This document shows positions 27,854 through 35,006 of a stretch of DNA of 64,000 bases, in pieces (position 1 is the stretch's first letter; every line of letters begins with the position of its first letter). Both the position numbers and the translations under genes were made by a program. Origin of the DNA: Candidatus Eisenbergiella merdigallinarum (lineage in GTDB: Bacteria; Bacillota; Clostridia; Lachnospirales; Lachnospiraceae); contig DWXE01000028.1 in assembly GCA_019119355.1 (NCBI GenBank), positions 78,859 to 142,858 on the forward strand, in the 5' to 3' direction. A model generated the notes under the pieces. The model was not told where the DNA came from, made no database searches, and saw only the letters and a list, made by a program, of their open reading frames with translations.

Positions 27854-29503
27854 CTATGCCGTTCTGCTTTTTCTCTGCCTTTCAACCGTTTGCTTGTCCT
27901 CGTCCTGTTCCAGTTCCCCGATAAAGTTCCAGACAATTTCAATCTTCTGTCTGCGGTGTCCGCTGGATTTGTCTGGCGCGTGGACAATAATTTTCTTTAC
28001 AAACTCATTGACGATAGTAGGCGTTAATTCCCGTATTCCCACATACTTGCGGATAACGGCAGCAAAGCTGTCAAAATCCGTTCTGTCCTGTTCGTAAGTA
28101 TCAACGGCAGCTTGCTCTATCTTGACAAACTCTGTCAGTTCCTTTTGCTCCGCATCATACTCGGCGGACAGCTTCAAAAATCTTTCGTGACTGATTGTGC
28201 CGTTAATATCGTCCTCGTAAATCCGCTTAAAAATACGGTCAAGCTCGGCAATCCGTTTCCTTGCCTGTTCGAGTTCTTTCTTTTGCCGCTTTACTGCTTT
28301 TTCCGCTTCCTCAAATCTCTGCTGATAAACCATGTTTTGAAAGCTCTGTATATCGTCAAAGAACATAGCCGTTACATCAAATATCCTTTGCAGAACGAAC
28401 AGCTTTAAGGTTTCTTCTCGGATAAAATGCGCGGAGCAAGTACCTGTATTGCTCTTGTAGTTGGAGCAGACATAATGCTCTTGTTTGGGCGTAAAACTGT
28501 TTGTCGTGCAAAAGTACAGCTTTTCGCCGCAGTCAGCGCAATAAAGCAAGCCGGAAAATAAGCCTTGCCTTCCTGTCTTTGTAGGGCGGCGTTTGTTTGC
28601 TCTTAATTCCTGCACCCTCTCAAATACCTGTTCCTCGATAATCGCAGGCTGCGTGTTGGGGAAGATACGGTAATTTTCCGGCAAATTTTGCAGACGTTTT
28701 TTCAGCTTGTGGGATTTGGAATAGGTCTTGAAATTGACCGTACACCCTGTATATTCCGGGCGTTCCAATATCCCCGATATGGATTTGTAATCCCACCGAT
28801 ACAGGTTGTCCGGCATAACCTTTCCGTCGCGCTTTGCGTAGTAGGCTTTAACCGTCAAAACCTCATCTGCTGTCAGCACTTTTGCTATCTGCATGGGTCC
28901 TTTTCCGGCAATACACAAATCAAAAATTCTCTTTACCACAGTGGCAGCTTCCTCGTCTACAATCCATTTCTTTTTGTCGTCTGGGTCTTTCCTGTACCCA
29001 TAGGGCGGATTGGTACAAAGATGTTCTCCGGCGTTGCCCTTTGCCCGCATGACCGCGCGGATTTTCTTGCTTGTATCGCGTGCGTAAAAATCATTGAACA
29101 GATTACGGAAAGGGGTAAATTCGTTGTCGCCCTTATCGCTGTCCACTCCGTCATTGATTGCAATGTAGCGAATGTCACGCTCGGCAAAGAAACTCTCGGT
29201 GTAGTAGCCAACTTTCAGATAATCGCGCCCCATGCGGGACATATCCTTGACGATAACCGTCTTGACCTTTCCGGCTTCCGAAAGTCTTATCATTTCATTC
29301 CAGCCCGGTCTGTCAAACGTAACGCCCGAAACGCCGTCGTCAATGAAAAATGTAGGATTAGGAAAACCGTTGTCCGTTGCATATTTGAGCAGGATTTTCT
29401 TTTGATTTGCTATACTGTTGCTCTCTCCGTCCAGAGCGTCCTCTTGAGAAAGCCTTGCATATAAAGCGGTAATGTTGTCGGGATAATTTTTCGTCGTTGT
29501 CAT
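27854..29503 (-). CDS. Large serine site-specific recombinase (TnpX/TndX type, DUF4368 C-terminus)
   Basis: 549 residues. N-terminal resolvase domain with catalytic serine in YARLSQED, and VKDMSRMGRDYLKVG. Recombinase domain at about 170-280 with NPPYGYRKDPDD. Zinc ribbon (LYCADCGEKLYFC and CSNYKSNTGTC), long coiled coil (EEAEKAVKRQKKELEQARKR), and a DUF4368-like tail. Such enzymes excise and insert Tn4451-type elements without base loss using a 2-base crossover inside short att sites. Encoded at the left end, reading outward toward the att core, as expected for the element's own recombinase. Confidence 0.95.
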   Translation of the reverse strand: MTTTKNYPDNITALYARLSQEDALDGESNSIANQKKILLKYATDNGFPNPTFFIDDGVSGVTFDRPGWNEMIRLSEAGKVKTVIVKDMSRMGRDYLKVGYYTESFFAERDIRYIAINDGVDSDKGDNEFTPFRNLFNDFYARDTSKKIRAVMRAKGNAGEHLCTNPPYGYRKDPDDKKKWIVDEEAATVVKRIFDLCIAGKGPMQIAKVLTADEVLTVKAYYAKRDGKVMPDNLYRWDYKSISGILERPEYTGCTVNFKTYSKSHKLKKRLQNLPENYRIFPNTQPAIIEEQVFERVQELRANKRRPTKTGRQGLFSGLLYCADCGEKLYFCTTNSFTPKQEHYVCSNYKSNTGTCSAHFIREETLKLFVLQRIFDVTAMFFDDIQSFQNMVYQQRFEEAEKAVKRQKKELEQARKRIAELDRIFKRIYEDDINGTISHERFLKLSAEYDAEQKELTEFVKIEQAAVDTYEQDRTDFDSFAAVIRKYVGIRELTPTIVNEFVKKIIVHAPDKSSGHRRQKIEIVWNFIGELEQDEDKQTVERQRKSRTA

Positions 29504-29506
29504 TGT

Positions 29507-29764
29507 TCATTCCTCCTGTAATGAACGCCCGACAAACAGGTTGCTATCTTCATTATAGCGGACTTCTTTTTCTTTGTCAGTAGGCGTTTTGACGGATTCC
29601 GCTTTTATGAGCCGTTCCATTTTGCTATAAAGCGGTTCCGAGCCGCCGCAAATCGTTGACACCTCAAAAATCGTGCCGCCGATTTTGTAAGTAACTGTTT
29701 CCTGTAACGGATTGCCCTTTTCTGGCATAAATCCGCTGTTTTCAATATCTTGTTTCCTTTCCAT
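29507..29764 (-). CDS. tnpW: Transposon-encoded TnpW-like protein
   Basis: 85 residues from MERKQDIENSGF at 29764. The conserved core is TYKIGGTIFEVSTICGGSEP followed by LYSKMERLIKAE, the signature of the small TnpW proteins next to Tn4451-type recombinases. It ends three bases before the recombinase start and is cotranscribed with it. Function not established; a directionality or regulatory role is often supposed. Confidence 0.88.
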   Translation of the reverse strand: MERKQDIENSGFMPEKGNPLQETVTYKIGGTIFEVSTICGGSEPLYSKMERLIKAESVKTPTDKEKEVRYNEDSNLFVGRSLQEE

Positions 29765-29799
29765 TCCTTTCCCGTCCTTTCGTAGTTTGCCTAAGTGAA

Positions 29800-29905
29800 A
29801 ACTGAATAGCAAGCATAGGAAAGGGGTACCCTTTCCGTAAAATCGTCCGTTTTCTGTCTGCCGACAGCGGGCGATTTTTGCTTGTTGGGAAGTTTCCCAA
29901 ACCCT
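29800..29905. other. Mobilisation-origin-like regulatory segment
   Basis: AT-rich non-coding DNA with TAGCAAGCATA (29807-29817), a GGGGTACCC palindrome, a long hairpin (29840-29877: AAATCGTCCG with CGGGCGATTT and an inner CTGTC/GACAG stem, followed by T), and the inverted repeat TTGGGAA-GT-TTCCCAA (29885-29900). A related sequence occurs at 63866-63960. I infer an oriT or shared control region. From here to 30130 no gene is seen, only a second 9-bp hairpin at 30042-30065. Confidence 0.45.
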
Positions 29906-30130
29906 CTGATTTTCCTTTCACTACCTACAACACCGCATAAGACGATTTTGCCGAAGTTTTGAGAGAGATTTTTCAATTTTTCTTCTTCACTTCTTAATAC
30001 GAAAAAGTTTTGAAAATGCCAAATAAGAACAAAAGAAAAATGCTGTAATCTCCAAAGATTACAGCGAATATATTGTAACGGAGGATTTGTAGGCATATCA
30101 AAGTACGATTAAAAATTTATAAAGTATCTC

Positions 30131-30159
30131 TTGCATTTAGCAGCGCAGCCTACTATAAT
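30131..30159 (+). promoter_or_regulatory. Promoter of the MarR gene
   Basis: TTGCAT (30131-30136), 17-base spacer, TATAAT (30154-30159). Confidence 0.8.
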
Positions 30160-30178
30160 ATATAATTAGTTATATATT
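30157..30178 (+). promoter_or_regulatory. MarR operator 1 (autoregulatory)
   Basis: Perfect inverted repeat: arm AATATATAA (30157-30165), spacer TTAG, arm TTATATATT (30170-30178). It overlaps the -10 box of the MarR promoter. The same half-site and spacing recur at 30672-30691. Confidence 0.7.
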
Positions 30179-30193
30179 GTGGAGGGTTATGAT

Positions 30194-30640
30194 ATGGAGC
30201 TTCCAAAGCCGCTATGTATTCCAGAAATCCGAAAATTGAGTATAGCCGCAGAAACAATGTCAAATAAGTTCTTGAAAGAAATTGATTTGACAAGTTCGCA
30301 AAGTATTGCAATGTTTTTGCTATTGCAGAACCGGGCAGAAGAAAAAGAACCAATGACACAAAGAGATTTAGAACGGTTCATGGCAATGAGCAATCCTGCG
30401 GTAGCCGGGGTTATTAACCGTTTAGAGGCAAAAGGATTTGTGCGTCGTGTAAAAAAGGGAAATGACATGCGTTACAACTATCTTGAACCTACGGAAAAAG
30501 GAATTGCATTGCAAGAAGTCTTTTACCCAAACCTGCTAAAAAATGAAGATAAAATTTTTGCTGGATTTACAGAAGAAGAACGAGATTTGTTTTATCAATT
30601 TGTTTCTCGTATGCTAAAAAATGTTTCTGGCGAAATTTAA
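30194..30640 (+). CDS. MarR family transcriptional regulator
   Basis: 148 residues from the ATG at 30194, seven bases after GGAGGG. Winged-helix signature TQRDLERFMAMSNPAVAGVI, then NRLEAKGFVRRVKKGNDMRY (wing) and LEPTEKGIALQEV. Likely represses its own promoter and the downstream kinase-like/MATE operon via the two matched palindromes. First gene of the element's plus-strand cargo. The inducer is presumably a drug or metabolite exported by the MATE protein, which is inference. Confidence 0.92.
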   Translation: MELPKPLCIPEIRKLSIAAETMSNKFLKEIDLTSSQSIAMFLLLQNRAEEKEPMTQRDLERFMAMSNPAVAGVINRLEAKGFVRRVKKGNDMRYNYLEPTEKGIALQEVFYPNLLKNEDKIFAGFTEEERDLFYQFVSRMLKNVSGEI

Positions 30641-30671
30641 TTCGTATAACGCGGTTTTTATTTATACCCAT

Positions 30672-30691
30672 ATATATAACATGTTATATAT
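30672..30691 (+). promoter_or_regulatory. MarR operator 2 (upstream of the kinase-like/MATE genes)
   Basis: A perfect 20-base palindrome, ATATATAACATGTTATATAT, sits 18 bases before the next start codon. Half-site ATATATAA and 4-base centre match operator 1. Confidence 0.7.
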
Positions 30692-30708
30692 CTAAAGGAG
30701 GATATACA

Positions 30709-31323
30709 ATGAAAACAGTCATTACAATCGGTCGAGAACATGGCAGCGGTGGACGTGAAATCGGAAAATACATTGCCCAAAAATTAGGAATTGAATGTTA
30801 TGATACGCGTTTCATAACGGAAGCTGCAAAACGTACAGGTATCAATGAGAAAATCTTTCAGACCTATAATGAACGTCCAGTAGATAGTCTGCTATATTCT
30901 ATTTCCATGTCTACCTCTGCTTTTCCGGGTTTTACATGGGGAACAAAGAACCGCTCATTTGCCGAACAAGTATGTCAAGCGCAGTTTGACTTAATAAAGG
31001 AATTTGCCAAAAAGCCTTGTGTCATTGTCGGACGGTGTGCGGATAGTGTAATAGATAATTCTGTTGCAAAATGTCGTATTTTTATTAGAGCCGAACAAAA
31101 GGAGCGTATTTTACGCATTATGCAGACCTATCAATTATCCGAAAAAGACGCGCTTAAAGCAATCACGCAAGCAGATAAGGAACGCTCCAGTTACTATAAC
31201 TTTTTTACAAATCGTCAATGGGGAGATTCCCGTAACTATGACTTATGTCTGAATGTAAGTGAATTGAGTATTGAAAGCGCTTCTGAAATCATTATTGATT
31301 ACGTTAGCAAAAGGGAGGTTTGA
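30709..31323 (+). CDS. Cytidylate kinase-like family protein
   Basis: 204 residues with AAAGGAGG upstream. P-loop at the N-terminus, TIGREHGSGGREIGKYIA, then CYDTRFITEAAKRTG, and a later VIVGRCADSVI. It belongs to the AAA-type nucleoside-kinase-like family that is distinct from canonical Cmk and recurs beside MATE exporters in Clostridia. Its substrate is unknown. It lies three bases before the MATE gene, so they are coupled. Phosphorylation of a toxic nucleoside or drug is one possible role, not shown here. Confidence 0.85.
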   Translation: MKTVITIGREHGSGGREIGKYIAQKLGIECYDTRFITEAAKRTGINEKIFQTYNERPVDSLLYSISMSTSAFPGFTWGTKNRSFAEQVCQAQFDLIKEFAKKPCVIVGRCADSVIDNSVAKCRIFIRAEQKERILRIMQTYQLSEKDALKAITQADKERSSYYNFFTNRQWGDSRNYDLCLNVSELSIESASEIIIDYVSKREV

Positions 31324-31326
31324 CAC

Positions 31327-32691
31327 ATGGTAAATCAAAGCGTTAATGCCTTTGAGAATATGAGTGTACCGAGGGCATTAGGAAAATTTATTATTCCGTC
31401 TGTTATCAGTCAGCTTGCAACTTTGATTCTTAATTTAACAGACGCATTTTTTGTTGGACGAACAGGAGATACTTATCAAATTTCTGCAATGACTATCACT
31501 TTTCCACTGGTTATGTTTATGACATGTACCGCCATGATTTTTGGTACAGGTGGAAATGCGAATGTAGCAGCAGCTCTTGCAGAAAAAAATTATGAAAAGG
31601 TAAAGAAATTTTCTTCTTTTTCGTTTTATACGGCGATTGCGGTTATCTCTTGTATCTCTATTTTGCTATTGATTGTAAAGGAGCCTTGTTTACGCCTATT
31701 GGGTGCTGATGAAAGTTCTATTGCATATTGTAATGGTTATCTTCTATGGGTGCTGCATATTCCTTGCGCTGCCATGGTAGGTTCACAGGTAATGTCACAA
31801 TTATTTGTTGCAGAGGGTGAAACAAGAATAGCAAGTATCGGAATTGCAGGAGCAGGAATTATCAATATTATTCTTGACCCTATATTTGTATTGGGATTTC
31901 ATCAAGGTATTGTAGGCGCGGGCATTGCCACCTGCATTTCAAATTTTAGTTCATTCCTGTTTTTTATCGTAATGTTTTACCGCAAAAGAAAGGTAAGCGT
32001 ATTGAGTATAAGTCCAAAGAATTACTCTGTAAGAAATGGGATTGCCAAAAATACACTATCTGTTGGTGTTCCTGCGGGATTGAGTATTTTTCTTATGAAT
32101 TGCGGGGATTTTGTTAGAAATTATCTTTTAGGGGTGTATGGTGGTCAGGCAGAGCTTGCCGCATGGGGAACGGTACAGAAACTTAGTAATGCGTTCATGC
32201 AAATCTGCGTTGGTGTTGTGCAAGGGGTTCGTCCGCTTATTTCGTATAACTTTGCAGCAAAAGCTATCAAACGGACAAAATCAATTATCCGAGGAGCTTT
32301 TGGTATTCTCATTTGTTACGCATTTTTGTGTTTTGGACTTGTTATGCTTACGCCAGGACCATTAGTAAGATTGTTTTTGCCTGTCGAAGAAGTCGCGCCT
32401 ATTGCGGAAAGATTTTTTCAGACATGGATACCTTGCTTTTTCGGAGTGTGTATCGTCGAAGGTATGAATTGCGTCCTTCAAGCTATTGGGAAATGGAAAA
32501 TATCACTTATTGATGTATTATTTAACCGTACAATTATCTATATCCCATGTATGTTTATTTTAGCAAACTACTTTGACATTCCCGGTGTATTGTTCAGTCA
32601 AACCGTTTCGGAAACAACTGTCGCTATTGTGCTGATTTTTGTTTACGGGAAAATAATGAAAAATAGTGAACAGCAGACGAGGAATTTGTAA
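31327..32691 (+). CDS. MATE family multidrug/cation exporter
   Basis: 454 residues with 12 predicted membrane helices in two MatE repeats. Starts MVNQSVNAFENMSVPRALGK. Typical segments are LILNLTDAFFVGRTGDTYQI in helix 1-2 and GVGIATCISN-like GAGIATCISNFSSFLFF before repeat two. Probably exports a drug or metabolite using a sodium or proton gradient. Low GC and codon use match the mobile element, not the host. Likely the selectable cargo of the element, under MarR control. Confidence 0.93.
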   Translation: MVNQSVNAFENMSVPRALGKFIIPSVISQLATLILNLTDAFFVGRTGDTYQISAMTITFPLVMFMTCTAMIFGTGGNANVAAALAEKNYEKVKKFSSFSFYTAIAVISCISILLLIVKEPCLRLLGADESSIAYCNGYLLWVLHIPCAAMVGSQVMSQLFVAEGETRIASIGIAGAGIINIILDPIFVLGFHQGIVGAGIATCISNFSSFLFFIVMFYRKRKVSVLSISPKNYSVRNGIAKNTLSVGVPAGLSIFLMNCGDFVRNYLLGVYGGQAELAAWGTVQKLSNAFMQICVGVVQGVRPLISYNFAAKAIKRTKSIIRGAFGILICYAFLCFGLVMLTPGPLVRLFLPVEEVAPIAERFFQTWIPCFFGVCIVEGMNCVLQAIGKWKISLIDVLFNRTIIYIPCMFILANYFDIPGVLFSQTVSETTVAIVLIFVYGKIMKNSEQQTRNL

Positions 32692-32800
32692 AAAATGAAA
32701 TTCTTCAATTATTAAAAAAAGTCTATTCCATACAACGGGATATTTCGGCTATCAGTATGAATACACATATCACTATGCACGCTTAAATAACTCATATTAC

Positions 32801-32838
32801 CAAACGCCTATGTGGTTTTGCAACTACATGGGCGTTTG
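32801..32838 (+). terminator. Hairpin after the MATE operon
   Basis: CAAACGCC (32801-32808) pairs with GGCGTTTG (32831-32838), with an inner ATGT/ACAT stem. It is followed by TTGT only, so termination may be weak. Directly upstream (32670-32786) is a 38-codon open segment without a start, a possible gene remnant. Confidence 0.55.
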
Positions 32839-32877
32839 TTGTAATACCCCCTACCGGGAAGAAAGGGGGTGAGTTAG

Positions 32878-33318
32878 ATGATTTATTCGGAAGAATACAA
32901 AGAGCATATCGAATACACTTTTGCTGCTTTTTGTAAAGTTGTTCTCCGCAATGCAGCAATAAGCGCATACCGTGATTTCGGGCGAAAACAGCAACGGGAA
33001 ATATCGCTTGAATACTTGATGTCTGAAACGTCGTTTGAAGCGTTCACAACAGATACTTATTTTGAGCAATACGACCAACCGACTGTTTTTGTTGTGAAAG
33101 GACAAAAGATTGTTGTCGCAAGTAAGCGGTTAGCCAACGCACTATCCAAATTAACCGAACAAAGACGCAATATTTTGTTCCTATACTTTTTCTTCGGTTA
33201 CACCGACGCTCAAATCGGAAAAGAGTATGGAAGAAACAGAAGTACGGCGAATTATTGGAAATTAGCGGCATTAAAGCAGCTACGGAAAGAAATGGAGAGA
33301 TTAGAACATGAGGAATAA
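32878..33318 (+). CDS. Sigma-70 family RNA polymerase sigma factor (Tn916 Orf7-like)
   Basis: 146 residues after GGGGGTGAG. Short sigma factor of integrative elements: N-terminal region 2-like helix with YRDFGRKQQREISLEY, C-terminal region 4 with ALSKLTEQRRNILFLYFFFG and the HTH DAQIGKEYGRNRSTANYWKL. In Tn916-type elements such proteins drive recombination or transfer genes. Overlaps the next gene by 11 bases. Confidence 0.88.
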   Translation: MIYSEEYKEHIEYTFAAFCKVVLRNAAISAYRDFGRKQQREISLEYLMSETSFEAFTTDTYFEQYDQPTVFVVKGQKIVVASKRLANALSKLTEQRRNILFLYFFFGYTDAQIGKEYGRNRSTANYWKLAALKQLRKEMERLEHEE

Positions 33319-33511
33319 GAAGCTGATACCCTTTGAAATCATTGAAAAAGCAGTCGCCGGAGAGCCGGAAGCGATTGACACAGTATTGCGGCACTATGCC
33401 GGACACATCAAGTATCTGTCTACCTATCGTGGACATATCAACGACGATATTCAAGACCGTTTGAAAGCACAGCTTATCAAAGCTATCCTGCAATTCCGTT
33501 TTGACAGGTAG
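33308..33511 (+). CDS. Helix-turn-helix domain protein (Tn916 Orf8-like)
   Basis: 67 residues: MRNKKLIPFEIIEKAVAGEP, AIDTVLRHYAGHIKYLS, ending RLKAQLIKAILQFRFDR. This matches the small HTH protein that follows the sigma-like gene in Tn916-type elements. Here the xis and tyrosine-integrase genes that usually follow are absent; the recombinase is the serine type at the other end. Confidence 0.85.
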   Translation: MRNKKLIPFEIIEKAVAGEPEAIDTVLRHYAGHIKYLSTYRGHINDDIQDRLKAQLIKAILQFRFDR

Positions 33512-33533
33512 CAAGTAGCAAAGCCAGAGAAAG

Positions 33534-33575
33534 CCGTCAAGGATAAACTTCGCGCTTCGCGTCCTTGACGGTTTT
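33534..33575 (+). terminator. Rho-independent terminator of the sigma/HTH operon
   Basis: CCGTCAAGGA (33534-33543) pairs perfectly with TCCTTGACGG (33562-33571), followed by TTTT. Confidence 0.85.
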
Positions 33576-33806
33576 CCCTGTCCTTGCTATGTGGCAGCCA
33601 AGAGCGCAATCGGATAGACCGCTTGCGCTCCCTTTGAATTATGGAATTTCTCAACTGATAATACTTCTATATTTCCGATTCCTTTCGCTTCCATTCCGGC
33701 AGCTTATGGGTAGAGGAAACATTAAGAGACGGAAAGGAATGGAATGGGTAATTGATTAAATCCGTAATTATTTAATCTTTACTTTATCTATCTTTATTTA
33801 ATTGCG

Positions 33807-33860
33807 TTGGATTTTCCGACGTCGGATTACCCGATGTCGGAAAATCCAATATCGGGTAAT
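33807..33860. repeat. Two interleaved palindromes (A-B-A'-B')
   Basis: Arm A TTGGATTTTCCGAC (33807-33820) pairs with A' GTCGGAAAATCCAA (33836-33849). Arm B ATTACCCGAT (33826-33835) lies inside A's loop and pairs with B' ATCGGGTAAT (33851-33860). Only one hairpin, or a pseudoknot, can form. The rest of 33576-34170 has no gene. Confidence 0.7.
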
Positions 33861-33930
33861 TCAACACCGGAAGCCGGAATGACACATAGATTTCGTTTCG
33901 CGCAAACAGCAATATGAATTGCCATAGTAA

Positions 33931-34044
33931 TGTTACGCAGTAGAGGGCGAAAAAGCCTTGATTTAAGCGGCTTACAAAAACGAAAATGCCAAGAGTAATA
34001 GATTTATACCTTTTCCCTCAAAAATGAGGTTCTACTGCGTAACA
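33931..34044. repeat. 14-bp inverted repeat near the element's right end
   Basis: TGTTACGCAGTAGA (33931-33944) and TCTACTGCGTAACA (34031-34044) are exact complements 86 bases apart. The right arm, with TACCTTTTCCCTCAAAAAT at 34007-34025, recurs at 63764-63801 with identical spacing. Confidence 0.7.
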
Positions 34045-34058
34045 ATGCGGAGATAGAA

Positions 34059-34102
34059 AAACAGAGAGCCGACCACTTTTGGAAGTGATTAACTCTCTGT
34101 TT
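34059..34102. terminator. Hairpin at the right end of the element
   Basis: AAACAGAGAG (34059-34068) pairs with CTCTCTGTTT (34093-34102), flanked by A on the left and T on the right. Could act as a weak terminator on either strand, insulating the element from host transcripts. Confidence 0.45.
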
Positions 34103-34168
34103 GCAATCCTGTTTGTCAGCCGTTAGGTTAGTTTGTTTTCCAAACTTCCTTATCGGCGTTCATCTAAA

Positions 34169-34181
34169 GGCCCGCCCTTTT
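34169..34181. terminator. Right half of the interrupted bidirectional terminator
   Basis: The arm GGCCCGCCCTTTT, followed by two further T, is the exact partner of 27780-27792. It lies against the stop codon of the cobS-like gene. Confidence 0.85.
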
Positions 34182-34964
34182 TTATCCCGCGATATCCAGC
34201 CTGGTCAGAAGGCTGGTCAGAAGCACAACAAGGGGCATCATGATCTCGCAGACATGGACGAAAAATCCCGCGATGTCCTCCGTGATGCCGCCGAAATGGC
34301 GAAACGCCACATAACAGAAGTAGACGAAAGCCAGCCCCGCGCCGATCAGGCAGTAGGCCGCTACCATGGGATCGATCATCAGCATCCCCGCCACGGAGAT
34401 GAGGATATACCCCACCATGAAGGCAGCCACGATCATCCGGCTCTTCTGATCCCCCATGTACAGGGAGCACTTGCTCTCCTGGCTGTGCCGAAACAACACG
34501 ATGGAGAGCCCGTACAGCGCCCTGGAAAGCACGAATCCATAAGCCAGCACAGGCCAGCTGTCCAGAGGCATTTCGCTCCAGAGGCCCACGATGATGAAGA
34601 AATAGCAGACGCAGATGATGATGGCGAAATAACCGCTGTGGGAATCCTTCAGGATCTCCAGCTTGCCCTCTCTGGGCTGATGGGAGCACAGGGCGTCCAC
34701 GGTGCGGAAAAACCCGTCCAGAAAAGAGGCTCCGGACAGAAAGATCGGGAGGATCGCGCAGACCACCGCGCCCATCAGATCCCGGTCGATCAGATAAGGA
34801 CTCACCACCTGCCACTGCTTAATCAAAAACCCGATGATCGCGCCGATCAAAGGCACGAAAATGAGGATATATTTCATATTTTCCCTGTTCTTTTCCACCT
34901 GCCTGGCAGGGAAAATGGAATACATGGAAAAAGCCAGCCGGAAGCTGTTCCAAATCTGCTTCAT
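34182..34964 (-). CDS. cobS: Adenosylcobinamide-GDP ribazoletransferase-like protein (CobS)
   Basis: 260 residues from the ATG at 34964, after GAGGTG; an in-frame GTG three codons upstream is less likely. Integral membrane protein with six or seven helices. CobS-like motifs are SGASFLDGFFRTVDALCSHQ with REGKLEILKDSHSGYFA, and FGGITEDIAGFFVHVCEI near the C-terminus. The usual GGxHLDG reads SGASFLDG and GGxTGD reads GGITED, so it is a divergent member. No other cobalamin genes are nearby. The last step of cobalamin lower-ligand attachment is the family role; activity here is uncertain. Confidence 0.75.
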   Translation of the reverse strand: MKQIWNSFRLAFSMYSIFPARQVEKNRENMKYILIFVPLIGAIIGFLIKQWQVVSPYLIDRDLMGAVVCAILPIFLSGASFLDGFFRTVDALCSHQPREGKLEILKDSHSGYFAIIICVCYFFIIVGLWSEMPLDSWPVLAYGFVLSRALYGLSIVLFRHSQESKCSLYMGDQKSRMIVAAFMVGYILISVAGMLMIDPMVAAYCLIGAGLAFVYFCYVAFRHFGGITEDIAGFFVHVCEIMMPLVVLLTSLLTRLDIAG

Positions 34965-35006
34965 TGTCTGCACCTCACATTTATCTTTTGTAATGCCGCT
35001 TCGACG

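Larger units (their letters stand above)
27795..34171. mobile_element. 6.4-kb serine-recombinase mobile element (Tn4451-like ends, MarR/kinase/MATE cargo)
   Basis: Bounded by direct copies of the core AAAGGC at 27795-27800 and 34166-34171. Subterminal inverted repeats match at 14 of 15 positions: CGCCCATAAGGAAGT at 27804-27818 against the complement of 34144-34158. Contents: large serine recombinase, TnpW-like gene, mobilisation-origin-like segment, MarR regulator, cytidylate-kinase-like protein, MATE exporter, sigma factor and HTH protein of Tn916 type. The whole block is AT-rich compared with its flanks. No relaxase is present, so transfer would need help in trans. Confidence 0.88.

Noticed and set aside
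29791..30096. A 101-codon minus-strand frame between TnpW and MarR
   Set aside because: It crosses the conserved hairpin-rich segment that also occurs at 63.9 kb without the frame, and has no ribosome site.
33565..33759. A 64-codon plus-strand frame after the HTH gene
   Set aside because: Starts inside the terminator stem, lacks a ribosome site, and resembles no known protein.
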